Shown here: positions 33,821-47,229 of the stretch, piece by piece
Layout of the letters: every line of letters starts with the position of its first letter
Numbering within the stretch: the stretch's first letter is position 1
Source: Areca catechu
Taxonomy: Eukaryota > Streptophyta > Magnoliopsida > Arecales > Arecaceae
Direction: 5' to 3'
Length of the DNA: 64,000 nt
Assembly (NCBI GenBank): GCA_021397845.1
Contig: CM038050.1
Location: 116,921,891-116,985,890 of the forward strand
Translations under genes and position numbers: made by a program
Notes under the pieces: model-generated
Told to the model about the DNA's origin: nothing
What the model saw: the letters and a program-made list of their open reading frames with translations, nothing else
Databases searched by the model: none

Positions 33821-34490
33821 CTTAATGGTAGAATATGGGAGTAAGGGTCGAACCCGTAAGGACTTTTGGATTATTTCAAAAAATAATTTTCATTTCCTTA
33901 AAAAAATAAACTAAAATAACTAATGCAAATAACAGAGATAAAAAAATAATTACCCATGAAGACAACCAAGATATGATCTATCTTGAGAGTATGGCCCATA
34001 CCCATAGATCACGGCCTGTCCCTTAGGTACAGATCAGTCAAGAATTTCTTCACTAGAAAAGAAGGAAACTATCTTATAAGCTTGATTTATGTACCTTAAT
34101 CCCGAATTATACTGCTTTAATAAAAATAACACATAGATCAATATAAAATAAATAGCATTTCTGTTAAGGGTAGAATAGTGGGAGTAAGGGTTGAACCCAT
34201 AAGGAATTTCTGGTTATTTCAAAAATATTTTCTTTCCTTAAAAAATATAAACTAAAATAAACTAATGTAAATAACGGAGATAAGAAATAAATACCTTTGA
34301 AGACAACCAAGATATGATCTATCTTGAGAGTATGGCCCGTACCCATAGATCACGGTCCATTCCTTAGGTATAGATCAATCAAGATTTCTTCACTAGAAAA
34401 GAAAGAAACTTACCTCATAAGCTTGATTTATCTCCTTTAATCCTGAATTATACTGCTTTAATAAAAATAACATAGATTAATATATATAAA
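33821..34490 (+). repeat. Tandem duplication, two units of about 342 bp
   Basis: Unit 1 (33821-34162) and unit 2 (34163-34490) share GGTAGAATA-GGGAGTAAGGGT, CCAAGATATGATCTATCTTG, TAGATCACGG and TACTGCTTTAATAAAAATAA in the same order, with scattered substitutions and small indels. AT-rich, no coding signal. Each unit has a GGGT(C/T)GAACCC motif (33846, 34188) that resembles a pol III B box. Confidence 0.85.
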
Positions 34491-35305
34491 CAACCTTTTA
34501 TTTTCTAAAGAATAAAGTACATCAATAAAGAAATAATTATGAGAACAAGGGTCCCTCTTTCCCTTTTCTGATTCTGCTCTCGGAGTGGTGGAAGCGGTGG
34601 AGTCTCGGCAGCACCTCAACATCAAATCAGGATCCTGAAAAGTTGAGGTGGATGGGTGTAATCAAGTGAATGAAGTGGAGTGTGGAATAGAGTGGAGAGG
34701 TGGAGCAGAGATTGAGAGTCAGGATCCTCCTTCGGAGCTGAGAATGACGAAGGTTTTATAGATAGAAAACACTGCATCAGGCCTGCATGGGAACTGTGAT
34801 GATTTTCATCACAATCTGCTCCTCGGTTCTATCTCCCTATCCTCGCACCCGTTCATGTGATACCAGAAGCCTCCTCCACATCTACGAACTTCCTCCTCAT
34901 CCGAACAAACTCCTCCGTGTCAATCAAGCATCGTCTGACCTTGAACTTCAACTTTTGACATGCACTTCTTCCTTCTGACAAAAGACCAAAGACATCACAT
35001 GAGACTGGCCGAAGGAAGAGAAGCCATGCAGTGGCTCAAGCAGTGGCTCTGACAGGGCAGGGAGCTTTCCAGTTGGTGAGAAATGATGAGATGCATGTAG
35101 TCCTGGCAGTGATGGGGAAGAAGGTGGACCGTCGACCATTTCCAAGGTATCTCAGGGAAGGATGAAGATGATGAACAAGAGGCGGTCTTCTCAGCTTTCT
35201 TTTTTGGTTACCGGACCTTCTCGGTGGATTGGTAATGGCAGCGAGGAAGAAGATCAAGAGGACCGGTGAAGATAGGAGAGTGGACCGATAGCATTGGAGG
35301 TGTGG
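34491..35305. other. Unassigned sequence left of the array
   Basis: Only short open frames, mainly antisense to each other, without family motifs. The last five bases, TGTGG (35301-35305), would be the left target duplication of the array, but the matching right end is outside the window. Confidence 0.35.
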
Positions 35306-36991
35306 TGCGGGCACCAGGCTCAGAAGAAGACTTCAGGGCTCATCTGGATCTCTGATTGACCTTGCCGAAGAATTAGGGTTTTCTGGTTTTGTAATAAGGG
35401 TTGACCTGATCAACTCAATTTGAGTCTGTAATTTTGTCATTTCAATTTTGTTGGGTCATGTTGACTTAGTCCAAGTCCAAGGCCCAGGTAGGTAGGTGTC
35501 ATTCCCTTTGCCATAGGGCACCACATTTTCCAGCTACAAGTGGGTGCCACACTCCCTGCCATATCTCCATCCAGTGTACCTTGGTCCCCACGCCTCAAGT
35601 AAGCAGGTTCTTTTTTCTTGCACCACTTGGGGGAGAAATCCATCAAGATACCTCAATCCAAGGAGGAGCCAACTTCTTTCCAGATAAACCCAAGCCAGGA
35701 TGGCAAGAATTTTTCTTGAAGAGAGGATCAAGGAGGTGCCCCACAATGTTCCATAAAAATCCAAGTTATAAAGGGAAGAGAGCATGTCTGGGGAGAAAAA
35801 TCAAGGAGGCACCCAAAAGTTTCCAAAAGTGCCAAAGCCATGAAAGGAAGAAGCCTAAACTTATGGAGCAAGACTAGGAGGTGTCCAAAGAGCCAAACCA
35901 TGAAGGAAAAATCCTTGATTCATGGAGAGATACTAGGAGACACCCCCGTAACCTGCCATTTGGAGCTGATTTTCAAGTTTTCTTGGAGTTTTGGGCTGCC
36001 CACTCATGGAAGGAGTCTTGGGAAGAGAATTTGATGCCTAAAGTGTGGGTTAGTCCTATTAGTCCCACATGGGAAATGTATAAAATTTTATTTCTTTGTT
36101 ATGTCTATATATTCAATCTATGTAACTCTTGAATTAAAAAAAAAAATGATGAATGAAATCAATTTCTTTGTGAGCAACTTTGTGTTTCTCTCTTCCGCAC
36201 TTGTACTCAGGTGTTGAGCTCCGTGAGGGAGTAAATCCGGGTTCCCTAGGAATCTTGAGGAGGTGTGAGATCTCCAACCCAAAACCCTAGCTTAGTCCAC
36301 CCATCTCTACTCCACCACCACCAAACCCTAATTATCCATCTTCATCCCATGGCCCCTCTCTTCCACATCGAAGCTGGTCACCAGCATCCAGGTTCAGATC
36401 AACTGTTTCAACAACAGAGCCAGTTCAAATGAGAGTCAGATCAGTATCAAGATCTCCGGAACTTCTACATCCAACAATCTTCATTAAGTCCTCAGGTCAG
36501 TGTCTTTCTTTGAGTTTCTTGTTCTTCTTTTGTTCTTCTTGTTCCAGATCCTGAGTTCGAGAAGGAGGCCAACCTTGCCATAGGACTACAATCCGAGGAT
36601 CCATTGCGAAGATACCCCATCTCCAAGGATCCTACAATCTGCTCGAGAGTGTCCTCCAATTGAAGCAACGAGAGATATCACTGCTAGGTAACAAGAATCT
36701 TCCCTTCTCACTTTGTCTGTTTCGTTGAAACTCAGAGCAAACCCTAGATCTGGGGGTTTCTCAATCCCCAGCGATCCTACTTTTGAGTTACTCTGATAAT
36801 CCACTCCTTTTAATTGTGCTCTCTGTCATTTCTTAGTTTCTTTCAACATTAGTTTATCTTTTCTTTGAGTCAAAGCCGACTTCTGAAAATATATAAAAAA
36901 AAAAAAATATTAATTTTAATTTACTTCTACATCGCATCTTCTCTTCCTTGTTTCTGCATCATTTTGGTATAGAGGCATTCGTTCTGCATCA
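35306..36991 (+). mobile_element. Array LTR 1
   Basis: TGCGGGCACC to GTTCTGCATCA, 1686 bp. It is the only LTR here not preceded by the chromodomain and purine tract, so it is the true left end. It contains a TATA box, a poly(A) run near 36137 and a second A-rich run near 36894. The upstream primer-like motif near 36965 is mutated (TGGTATAGAGGC). Confidence 0.92.
36079..36085 (+). promoter_or_regulatory. TATA box of array LTR 1
   Basis: TATAAAA in GGAAATGTATAAAATTTTAT. It is conserved in LTR 2 (41169), LTR 3 (46327), LTR 5 (56650) and LTR 6 (61791); LTR 4 reads GGATAAAATT. Confidence 0.55.
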
Positions 36992-36995
36992 ATTT

Positions 36996-37007
36996 TGGTA
37001 TCAGAGC
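36996..37007 (+). other. Primer binding site, unit 1
   Basis: TGGTATCAGAGC, exact tRNA-iMet type, 4 bp after LTR 1. Confidence 0.85.
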
Positions 37008-37876
37008 CCTGTCTAGGGTTTCTGTCTTGTGTGCTGTTTGAGTGTCTCTCCTTTTTACTTTGTCTCTCGAAGTAGACTCCCCAGGACGTCCGGTCTAGGA
37101 ACGAAGCGAGGTGCAAACCTCCTCTTCCCATTCCATGGGGTGTTCCTAGGGCGTGTAGGGGATCCGCTGGGTTACAACTTCGTAGCAGGAATTGTAAAGG
37201 GGAAGCACCCTGTTTTCAGTCTATAACTACCCTGTTGCAAGAATTGTTTCTCATTGCAGGTAACTCCAAATTGCATGATTTTATTTTGATGGAACCAGTA
37301 TAATTGAAGCTATTTTACATAATTTTCTTGAGCTTTATTGGTTTCCGTGAAATTACTGAGAGTTAAATTAATGCAAACTCTATTTCTGTGTTTCTGCAAT
37401 TCATTTTTTGAGTGATCATCTCCTAATTCATCTTAAGGGCATTTGAGCATCTAAGATAGGGGAGAGTTGATAACCTCTCCTTAGCCTAACCACACTCACT
37501 CATTCGATCCTAAGCCTAATTTAAAAATTTATTAGACTTAATTTGCCCTAGTGGGCTAGGGACGTCAACAAGTCGGGTCAGGCTAGTGTTGAGTCAGTTG
37601 TGTAGTTACTCTGTGTGTGCTTTGTACTCATTGTCTAGAATGGTTGTTCAGGGATTCTATCCCGAAGACTTGTGTGCTGGTCCGTCTACCTGGCCAATCA
37701 CTGATTGGTGTCTAGGATTGGCATTTAGGACCTAACACTCCCTTACACCTGCCTGCTGAGTCCCGAGTATTACAGGCTAGCTTGCACTCTGATTGGGCAT
37801 CTAGTTTGGACTCTAGGTCTAGTGAGCCAGTAGTCGCTTTAGTCTAGTCACATTCTGTGTGGTTGCTTGCATCATC

Positions 37877-38640
37877 ATGACTACCCAGAATGGAGTACCT
37901 ACAACCTGGTCAAACCAACCTGATTTAGAGGCCATGGTTAGAGCTCTTACTGAAAGTATGAACAAATTGAGTCAAGATTACTGACTGTCTGTGTACCCAG
38001 TTGTAAAGAACAAGTCTATGAGAATTTTACCCAGCTTAGGGATCGAGTCCAAGTACTGAGAACGTAGACAGCAAAATTGGACCCCTAATCCAAAATTTAA
38101 TAGGCCCCAACCTCATCCATGCCAGGAGCCTAGGAGGACCTTATACCGTGATCCCGAGAATAACCTTAGGAAGCCTAACCATGAATCTTAGTATGGATCG
38201 TGTCTATGAGAAGGTCCTTACAATATTCTAGACCAGTCAATCAACAACCCAAGTCTTCTAGATCAAACCATTAGATCCACACCCATGCCCAAGTAAGTTC
38301 CTATATCGCAAATGTTTGTTTTGTGGAGAAGAGGCCATAATCTAGTCATTGCCCATGCATAGGACTGGCTTGTGCTCAGCTAAGTGGTAAGAATCCTAAG
38401 GATGACATTAATGAGGGAGAACCCAAGCCTACCAATGAGGAAGAAGGTTAGTATGACAAGCTCAGAATCAGTTGACCCGATTACCACTCTGACCCGAAAC
38501 CCATTGAAGATGGCATCGAGGAAGTATATGATGCTGGCTTGAGTCTAGTTGATGAATATGAGGGGAAGAACTTGAAGAATGTGACATCGATAATATTGGT
38601 TCCTTACCTGAGGAGACCTTGGAGAGCAACCCAGTGGTGA
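37877..38640 (+). pseudogene. gag: Array unit 1 gag relic
   Basis: Starts at the ATG of ATGACTACCCAG. The most degraded Gag of the array, with insertions and deletions near 37975-38010, 38055 and 38310-38350 that also damage the CCHC knuckle. It ends near the conserved gag stop, which is itself shifted here. Confidence 0.7.
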
Positions 38641-39494
38641 CCTAGTTCAGAAATTCAAGAGATTTGTGAAAATCAGGTTCCTTTAGTCAAATACCCCCCT
38701 AGGAAAACTCATAGTGTTAGCCCGAGCTATCAGTTCGTACCCTCTAATGAAAGTCATTCCCCAAGTACCAATTGAAGATCTTTGCACTGAACTGTTTAAG
38801 TTTGCCCACCCTATGGTAGATCCTCTCCCTTAGGATGACTGAATCAAGCCTCTTACAATTGGACCTTGTCCCATGCCCAGCCACTAAGGTCTCTCCCGTA
38901 ATCTCAGTTGAACATCCTTGTCTTGAGCGGATTGATCACCCAGTCCTGTAGAAGTCCTCCTTATGGCCCAGACCCCTTCCTTCGCATGACTGACCTACCC
39001 TTCTATAGAGTATACCTTTCCGCACCCATATCAAATTTCAAGTCTTGAGGTCATCATCCATAGGCCCTCCCATGAATCATTCTCTAATCCAGTTCTTGAG
39101 AAAGTGGATCATTATTTGCTTAGAGAACAAACCTTAACTATTGCAATCACATGTCCTAGGCTACTTCCCGAACCATCTCTTGATCCATTCCTGGGAAGCA
39201 AACTTTTCCTTTCGTAAGGATGACCAGTTGACACTCATAGATCACCATTCAAACCTTCAGGTCACCACCTTTAGTCAACAGGTAATTCGAGACTCCACCT
39301 CATATCTCCTCCCTTTCTCTAGGACTTCCAATGCTTCTTACACCATCCAAGTATACTTTGTCGAAGCCTTTAGAGTGAACCACGTGTCAGAACCTATTAG
39401 GTTTGCCACCTACTTCTGGAAGACCTTATGGCACCTACTAGGCATCCATAATAAGTTTTCATGCTCTGCATGCCCTCCTCCGACCCAGTTCTAA
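38562..39494 (+). pseudogene. Array unit 1 ORF2
   Basis: Opens in the -1 frame of gag after TGA at 38559. It keeps CCAATTGAAGATC (PIED), the frame that units 3-5 have lost by one base. Frameshifts occur near 38698-38705 and 38830, among others. The conserved C-terminal block (FATYFWKTLW...) is intact at 39405-39465. It ends PPPTQF through a local change. Confidence 0.65.
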
Positions 39495-39630
39495 CCTAGA
39501 GAGCCTTAGTTTGTTAGGTTTAGACCTAGGGTTCCTTTGTAATAAAGTCCATTCTTTAGGAATGCGTCGTCAGTCTAGTTTAGTTTTCTTGATCCTTTAC
39601 TAGGCTTTGGCTCAGATTTTGGTTTGATTG

Positions 39631-40362
39631 AGAGCACCAGGAATTGGGATTTGTATTTTGTCCAGGGCTGAAATTGCATTCAATTTTTGATCAATAGGTC
39701 TATAGGCTAGAGTCCCTTTGAAATTGTTCATGGATACAAGCCTCACACACCACTTGATCTGATTTCACTATTAGCCACACACACAAGTCTCTTGATGCAC
39801 TTGCATAACATGTAAAGGACTTGCATAAAGAAATTCCATGAAACTTATAAGAAGTTGGCTGATTCTCAAAGACGAGTCAAAACTTTTGTTGAGAGAGACT
39901 ATGTAATGATTAGGTTAAGGCCTGAGCGGTTTTCTCCTGGAACCGTTAGAAAGTTACATGCTAGAGGAGATGGACCATTTAGAGTAGTGAAGAGAGTAGG
40001 ATCCAATGCCTATGTGCTCGAGTTGCCTCCAGAACTAGGCAATAGCTCTACTTTCAACATTACAGACCTAGTAGAGTACAGGGAGCCAGCTGTGATTCCA
40101 AGTGAGCCTTTTAAACCTAATCCTGTTATTGAGAGTGAACCCGACCCTGTGTGTCCACCAACAAACTGGCCTGTGAGGAAGAGCAGATTGAAAAGATCCT
40201 GGATGATCAGGTTCCTCTACTCGTAATCGAGGATACCAAAGATACTTGGTCCGCTGGCAAGGAAGGCCAGACTCTTAGACTCTTGGATCTCCCGGAGAAC
40301 TACAAGATTGGATCCAGACCTCTTGGAGAGATACCAGAGCCAACTTGAGCCTTACTCGACAA
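39631..40362 (+). pseudogene. Array unit 1 integrase tail and chromodomain
   Basis: The longest frame, 39855-40226, holds ADSQRRVKTFVERDYVMIRL, TVRKLHARGDGPFRVVKRVG (relatives have GAGPF) and STFNITDLVEYREPA. A one-base loss near 40180 shifts the frame at the chromodomain, which continues as EQIEKILDDQ and so on in another frame. Confidence 0.75.
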
Positions 40363-40394
40363 GGTCGAGTTCCTCCCACCCCGGGAGAATTGTG

Positions 40395-42056
40395 TGCGGG
40401 CACCAGACTCAGAAGAAGACTTCAGGGCTCCATCTGGATCTCTGATTGACCTTGCCCGAAGAATTAGGTTTTTCTGGTTTTGTAATAAGGGTTGACTGAT
40501 CAACTCAATTTTGAGTCTGTAATTTTGTCATTTCAATTTTTGTTGGTCATGTTGACTCAGTCCAAGTCCAAGGCCCAGGTAGGTGTCATTCCCTTTGCCA
40601 TAGGGCACCACATTTTCCAGCTACAAGTGGGTGCCACACTCCCTGCCACATCTCCATCCAGTGTACCTTGGTCCCCACGCCTCAAGTAAGCAGGTTCTTT
40701 TTTTCTTGCACCACTTGGGGAGAAATCCATCAAGATACCTCAATCCAAGGAGGAGCCAACTTCTTTCCAGATAAACCCAAGCCAGGATGGCAAGAATTTT
40801 TCTTGAAGAGAGGATCAAGGAGGTGCCCCACAATGTTCCATAAAAATCCAAGTTATAAAAGGGAAGAGAGCATATCTTGGGAGAAAATCAAGGAGGCACC
40901 CAAAAGTTTCCAAAAGTGCCAAAGCCATGAAAGGAAGAAGCCTAAACTTTTGGAGCAAGACTAGGAGGTGTCCAAAAGAGCCAAACCATGAAGGAAAAAT
41001 CCTTGATTCATGGAGAGATACTAGGAGACACCCCATAACCTGCCATTTGGAGCTGATTTTCAAGTTTTCTTGGAGTTTTTTTGGGCTGCCCACTCATGGA
41101 AGGAGTCTTGGGAAGAGAATTTGATGCCTAAAGTGTGGGTTAGTCCTATTAGTCCCACATGGGAAATGTATAAAATTTTATTTCTTTGTTATGTCTATAT
41201 ATTCAACTCTATGTAACTCTTGAATTTAAAATGATGAATAAATCAATTTCTTTGTGAGCAACTTTGTGTTTCTCTCTTCCGCACTTGTATTCAAGTGTTG
41301 AGCTCCGTGAGGGAGTAAATCCGGTTCCCTAGGAACCTTGAGGAGGTGTGAGATCTCCAACCCCAAAACCCTAGCTTAGTCCACCCATCTCTACTCACCA
41401 CCACCAAACCCTAATTTTCCATCTTCATCCACGGCCCTCTCTTCCACATCGAGGCCGGCCACCAGCATCCAGGTTCAGATCAACTGTTTCAACTACAGAG
41501 CAAGTTCAAAGAGAGTCAGATCAGTATCAAGATCTCCGGAACTTCTACATCCAACAATCTTCATTAAGTCCTCAGGTCAGTGTCTTTCTTTGAGTTTCTG
41601 GTTCTTTTTTTTGTTCTTCTTCTTCCAGATCCTGAGTTCGAGAAGAAGGCCAACCTTGCCATAGGACTACAATCCGAGGATCCATTGCGAAGATACCCCA
41701 TCTCCAGGATCCTACAATCTGCTCGAGAGTGTCCTCAATTGAAGCAACGAGAGATATCACAGTCAAGATAAAACCTTCTCTTCTCTCTTCGTCTGTTTCT
41801 TGAAAGAGAGTAAACCCTAGGTCTGGGGTTTCTCTCAATCCCCAGCGATCCTACTTTTGAGTTACTCTGATAATCCACTCCTTTTAATTGTGCTTTCTGT
41901 CATTTCTTAGTTTCTTTCAACATTAGTTTATCTTTGAGTCAAAGCGACTTCTGAAATAAATAAATAAAAAAATACATTAATTTTAATTTACTTCCGCATC
42001 GCATCATCTCTTCTTTCGTTCTGCATCATTTTTGGTATCAAGCTTCGTTCTGCATC
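40395..42056 (+). mobile_element. Array LTR 2
   Basis: About 1662 bp. The start TGCGGGCACC follows GGGAGAATTGTG. The 3' end is altered (GCATC-TTTTTGG instead of GCATCAATTTTGG). It has a local partial duplication of the leader segment TCTCTCCTTT...GACTCCCC after the primer site. Confidence 0.88.
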
Positions 42057-42060
42057 TTTT

Positions 42061-42072
42061 TGGTATCAGAGC
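42061..42072 (+). other. Primer binding site, unit 2
   Basis: TGGTATCAGAGC, exact. The leader just after it contains two copies of the GTCTCTCCTTT...GACTCCCC segment (about 42109-42148 and 42173-42214), unique to this unit. Confidence 0.85.
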
Positions 42073-43006
42073 ACTGTCTAGGGTTTCTGTTTTGCTTGCT
42101 TGTTTTAAGTCTCTCTCCTTTACTTTGTCTGCTCGAAGTAGACTCCCCTTTCTGTCTTGTGTGCTTGTTTGAGTGTCTCTCCTTTTTACTTGTCTGCTCG
42201 AAGTAGACTCCCCAGGACCGTCGGTCCTAGGAACGAAGCGAGGTGCAAACCTCCTCTCCTATTCCATGGGGTGTCCTAGGGCATGTAGGGGATCCGCTGG
42301 GTTACAACTTCGTAGCAGGAATGTAAACGGGGGAAGCACCCTGTTTTCAGTCTATAACTACCCTGTTTCAAGAATGTTTCTCATTGTAGGTAACTCCAAA
42401 TAGCATGATTTTTATTGATGCTGGAACCAGTATAATGAAGCTATTTACATAATTTTTTTGTGCTTTATTGGTTTCGTGAAAGTTTGAGAGTTAAATTAAT
42501 GCAACTCTATTTCTGTGTTTCTGCAATTCATTTTTTTGAGTGATCATCTCCTAATCATCTTAAGGGCATTTGAGCATCTAAGATAGGGGAGGAGGTTGAT
42601 AACCTCCATTAGCCTAAACCACCACCCACTCATTCGATCCTAAGCCTAATTTTAAAATTTATTAGACTTAATTTGCCCTAGTGGGCTGGGACGTCAACAA
42701 GTCGGGTCAAGGCTAGTGTTGAGTCAGTTTGTCTAGTTACTCTGTGTGTGCTTTGTACTCAGTGTCTAGAAGGTGGTTCAGGGATTCTATCCGAAGGGCT
42801 TGTGTGCTGGTCCGCCACCTGGCCAATCACTGATTGGTGTCTAGGATTGGCATTTAGGGACCTAACACTCCCCTTACACCTGCCTGGCTGAGTCCCGAGT
42901 ACTACAGGCTAGCTTGCCACTCTGATTGGGCATCTAGTTTGGACTCTAGTCTAGTGAGCCAGTAGTCGCTTTAGTTAGTCACATTCTGTGTGTTGCTTGC
43001 ATCATC

Positions 43007-43808
43007 ATGATACCCAGAATGGAGTACCCTACCAACCTGGTCAAACCCAACATGATTAGAGGGCCATGGTTAGAGCTCTTACTGAAAGTATGAACAAATG
43101 AGTCAGGATATGACTGCTACTGTTACCCAGTGTAAAGAACAAGTCTATGAGAATTTACCCAGCTTAGGGATCGAGTCCAAGTACTTGAGAAACGTAGACA
43201 TCAAAATTGGACCCCTAATCCAAAATTTAATAGGCCCCAACTCAATCCATGCCAGGAGCTAGGAGGACCTTATACCGTGATCCGAGCATAACCTTAGGAA
43301 GCCTAACCATGATATCTTTAGTGTGGATCGTGTCTATGAGAGGTCCTTACAATATTCTAGACCAGTCACTCAACAAACCCAAGTCTTCTAGATCAAACCA
43401 TTTAGATCCACACCCTGCCCAAGTAAGGTCTCTACTAGCTTGAAACCCCAGTGTGACCCAGGTTCCTATATCGCAAGAATGTTTGTTTTGTGGAGAAAGA
43501 GGCCATAAATCTAGTCAGTGCCCATGCATAGGACTGGCTTGTGCACAGCTAAGTGGTAAGAATCCTAAGGATGACATTAATGAGGGAGAACCCAAGCCTA
43601 CCAATGAGGAAGAAAGGTTAGGTATGACAAGCCTAGAATCAGTTGACCCGATTACCACTGAACCGAAATCCATTGAATATGGCATCGAGGAAGTATTGAT
43701 GCTGGCTTGAGTCAGTTGATGAATATGAGGGGGGAAGAACTTGAAGAATGGACATCGATACTATTGGTTCCTTACCTGAGGAGACCTTGGAGAGCAACCA
43801 AGTGGTAG
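43007..43808 (+). pseudogene. gag: Array unit 2 gag relic
   Basis: ATGATACCC start (one base lost against ATGACTACC). The knuckle CLFCGERGHKSSQC is intact at 43480-43521 within an open stretch 43453-43710. Several one-base indels upstream and downstream. Confidence 0.75.
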
Positions 43809-44661
43809 GACCTATTCAGAAATTCAATGATTTGTGAGAATCAGGTTCCTTTAGTCAAATACCCAGGAAGAATCATAGTGTTAGCCGAGCTATCAGTTCG
43901 TACCCTCTAATGACAGTCATTCCCCAAGTACCAATGGAAGATCTTTGCACTGAACTGTTTAAGTTTGCCCACCCTATGGTAGATCCTCTCCTTAGGATGA
44001 CTGAATCAAGCCTCTTACAATTGGACCTTGTCCCATGCCCAGCCACTAAGGTCTCTCCCGTAATCTCAGTTGAAACCTCCTTGTCTTGAGCGGATTGATT
44101 CACCCAGTCCTGTAGAAGTCCTCCTTATGGCCCCAGACCCCTTCCTTCGCATGATGACCTACCCTTCTATAGAGTATACCTTTCCGCACCCATAGGTCAA
44201 ATTTCAAGTCTTGAGGTCATCATCCATAGGCCCTCCCATGAATCATTCTCTAATCCAGTCTTGAGAAAGTGGATCATTATTTGCTTAGAGAACAAACCTT
44301 AATATTGCAATCACATGTCCTAGGCCTTCCCGAACCATCTCTGATCCATTCCTGGGAGTAGCAAAACTTTTCCTTTCGTAAGGATGACCAGTTGACACTC
44401 ATAGATCACCATTCAAACCTTCAGGTCACACCTTTAGTCAACAGGTAATTCGAGACTCCACCTTATCTCCTCCCTTTCTCTAGGACTTCCAATGCTTCTT
44501 ACCCACATCCAAGTATACTTTGTCGAAGCCTTTAGAGTGAACCAGTGTCAGAACCTATTAGGTTTGCCACCTACTTCTGGAAGACCTTATGGCACCTACT
44601 AGGCATCCATAATAAGTTTTCATGCTCTGCATGCCCTCCTCCGACCCAAGGTCAAACCTAG
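43729..44661 (+). pseudogene. Array unit 2 ORF2
   Basis: Keeps VPMEDLC in frame (CCAATGGAAGATC near 43931), supporting this as the ancestral frame. The G run before it has six Gs instead of four. Broken by indels near 43813, 44073, 44310 and 44540. Stop TAG at 44659. Confidence 0.65.
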
Positions 44662-44790
44662 AGAGCCTTAGTTTGTTAGGTTTAGACCTAGGGTTCCTTT
44701 GTAATAAAGTCCATTCTTTAGGAATGCGTCGTTAGTCTAGTTTAGTTTTCTTGACCCTTTACTAGGTTTGGCTCAGATTTTGGTTTGATT

Positions 44791-45526
44791 GAGAGCACCA
44801 GGAATTGGGATTTGTATTTTGTCCAGGGCTGAAATTGCATTCAATGTTTCGATCAATAGGTCTATAGGCTAGAGTCCCTTTGAAATTATTCATGGATACA
44901 AGCCTCACACACCACTTGATCTGATTTCACTATTAGCCCACACACACAAGTCTCTTGATGCACTTGCATAACATGTAAAGGACTTGCATAAAGAAATTCA
45001 TGAAACTTATAAGAAGTTGGCTGATTCTCAAAGACGAGTCAAAACTTTTGTTGAGAGAGAGACTATGTAATGATTAGGTTAAGGCCTGAGCGGTTTTCTC
45101 CTGGAACCGTTAGAAGTTACATGCTAGAGGAGCTGGACCATTTAGAGTAGTGAAGAGAGTAGGATCCAATGCCTATGTGCTCGAGTTGCCTCCAGAACTA
45201 GGCAATAGCTCTACTTTCAACATTACAGACCTAGTAGAGTATAGGGAGCAGCTGTGACTCCAGTAGTGAGCCTTTTGAACCTAATCCTGTATTGAGGGAT
45301 CCCGACCTGTGTGTCCACCAACAAACTGGCCTGTGAGGAAAGAGCAGATTGAAAAGATCCTGGATGATCAGGTTATCTTACTCGTAATCGAGGATACCAA
45401 AGATACTGGTCCGCTGGCAAGGAAGGCCAGACTTGATGACTCTTGGATCTCCCGAGAAGAACTATAAAGATTTGGATCCAGACCTCTTGGAGAGATACCA
45501 GAGCCAATTGAGCCTTACTCGACAAG
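44791..45526 (+). pseudogene. Array unit 2 integrase tail and chromodomain
   Basis: Same domains as unit 1. Frameshifts: an extra GA in GAGAGAGAC near 45055, one base lost near 45113, and changes near 45250 and 45295-45310. Confidence 0.75.
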
Positions 45527-45556
45527 GTCGAGTTCCTCCCACCCCGGGAGAATGGG

Positions 45557-47225
45557 TGCGGGCACCAGGCTCAGAAGAAGACTTCAGGGCTCCATCTGGA
45601 TCTCTGATGACCTTGCCCGAAGAATTAGGGTTTTCTGGTTTGTAATAAGGGTTGACCTGATCAACTCAATTTTGAGTCTGTAATTTTGTCATTCAATTTT
45701 TGTTGGGTCATGTTGACTCAGTCCAAGTCCAAGGCCCAGGTAGGTGTCATTCCCTTTGCCATAGGGCACCACATTTTCCAGCTACAAGTGGGTGCCACAC
45801 CCCGCCACATCTCCATCCGTGTACCTTGGTCCCATGCCTCAAGTAAGCAGGTTCTTTTTTCTTGCACCACTTGGGGGGAGAAATCCATCAAGATACCTCA
45901 ATCCAAGGAGGAGCCAACTTCTTTCCAGATAAAACCCAAGCCAGGATGGCAAGAATTTTTCTTGAAGAGAGGATCAAGGAGGTGCCCCACAATGTTCCAT
46001 AAAAATCCAGTTATAAAAGGGAAGAGAGCATGTCTTGGGGAGAAAATCAAGGAGGCACCCAAAAGTTTCCAAAAGTGCCAAAGCCATGAAAGGAAGAAGC
46101 CTAAACTTATGGAGCAAGACTAGGAGGTGTCCAAAAGAGCCAAACCATGAAGGAAAAAATCCTTGATTCATGGAGAGATACTAGGAGACACCCCCTAACC
46201 TGCCATTTGGAGCTGATTTTCAAGTTTTCTTGGAGTTTTTGGGCTGCCCACTCATGGAAGGAGTCTTGGGAAGAGAATTTGATGCCTAAAGTGTGGGTTA
46301 GTCCTATTAGTCCCACATGGGAAATGTATAAAATTTTATTTCTTTGTTATGTCTATATATTCAACTCTATGTAACTCTTGAATTAAAAAAAAAAATGATT
46401 GAATGAAATCAATTTCTTGTGAGCAACTTTGTGTTTCTCTCTTCCGCATTGTATTCAGGTGTTGAGCTCCGTGAGGGAGTAAATCCGGGTTCCCTAGGAA
46501 CCTTGAGGAGGTGTGAGATCTCCAACCCCAAAACCCTAGCTTAGTCCACCCATCTCTACTCCACCACCACCAAACCCTAATTTTCCATCTTCCCGGCCCC
46601 TCCTTCCACCCATCGAAGCCGGTCACCAGCATCCAGGTTCAGATCAACTGTTTCAACTACAGAGCCAGTTCAAATGAGAGTCAGATCAGTATCAAGATCT
46701 CCGGAACTTCTACATCCAACAATCTTCATTAAGTCCTCAGGTCAGTGTCTTTCTTTGAGTTTCTGGTTCTTCTTTTGTTCTTCTTCTCCAGATCCTGAGT
46801 TCGAGAAGGAGGCCAACCTTGCCATAGGACACAATCCGAGGATCCATTGCGAAGATACCCCGTCTCCAAGGATCCTACAATCTGCTCGAGAGTGTCCTCC
46901 AATTGAAGCAACGAGAGATATCACTGCTAGGTAACAAGAATCCCTTCTCACTTTGTCTGTTTCGTTGAAACTCAGAGCAAACCCTAGATCTGGGGGTTTC
47001 TCAATCCCCAGCGATCCTACTTTTGAGTTACTCTGATAATCCACTCTTTTAATGTGCTCTCTGTCATTTCTTAGTTTCTTTCAACATTAGTTTATTTCCT
47101 TTGAGTCAAAGCCGACTTCTGAAAATAATTAAAAAAAAAATACATTAATTTTAATTTACTTCCACATCGCATCTCTCTTCTTTCGTTCTGCATCATTTTT
47201 GTATCAGAGCATTCGTTCTGCATCA
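45557..47225 (+). mobile_element. Array LTR 3
   Basis: About 1669 bp, TGCGGGCACC to CTGCATCA. Borders as in LTR 1. Confidence 0.9.
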
Positions 47226-47229
47226 ATTT

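Noticed and set aside
33846..33856. tRNA gene or tRNA-derived SINE suggested by GGGTCGAACCC
   Set aside because: No A box at the right distance and no cloverleaf; kept only as a motif note.
35301..35305. TGTGG as the array's target-site duplication
   Set aside because: Only the left side is visible; the right end of the array is outside the window.
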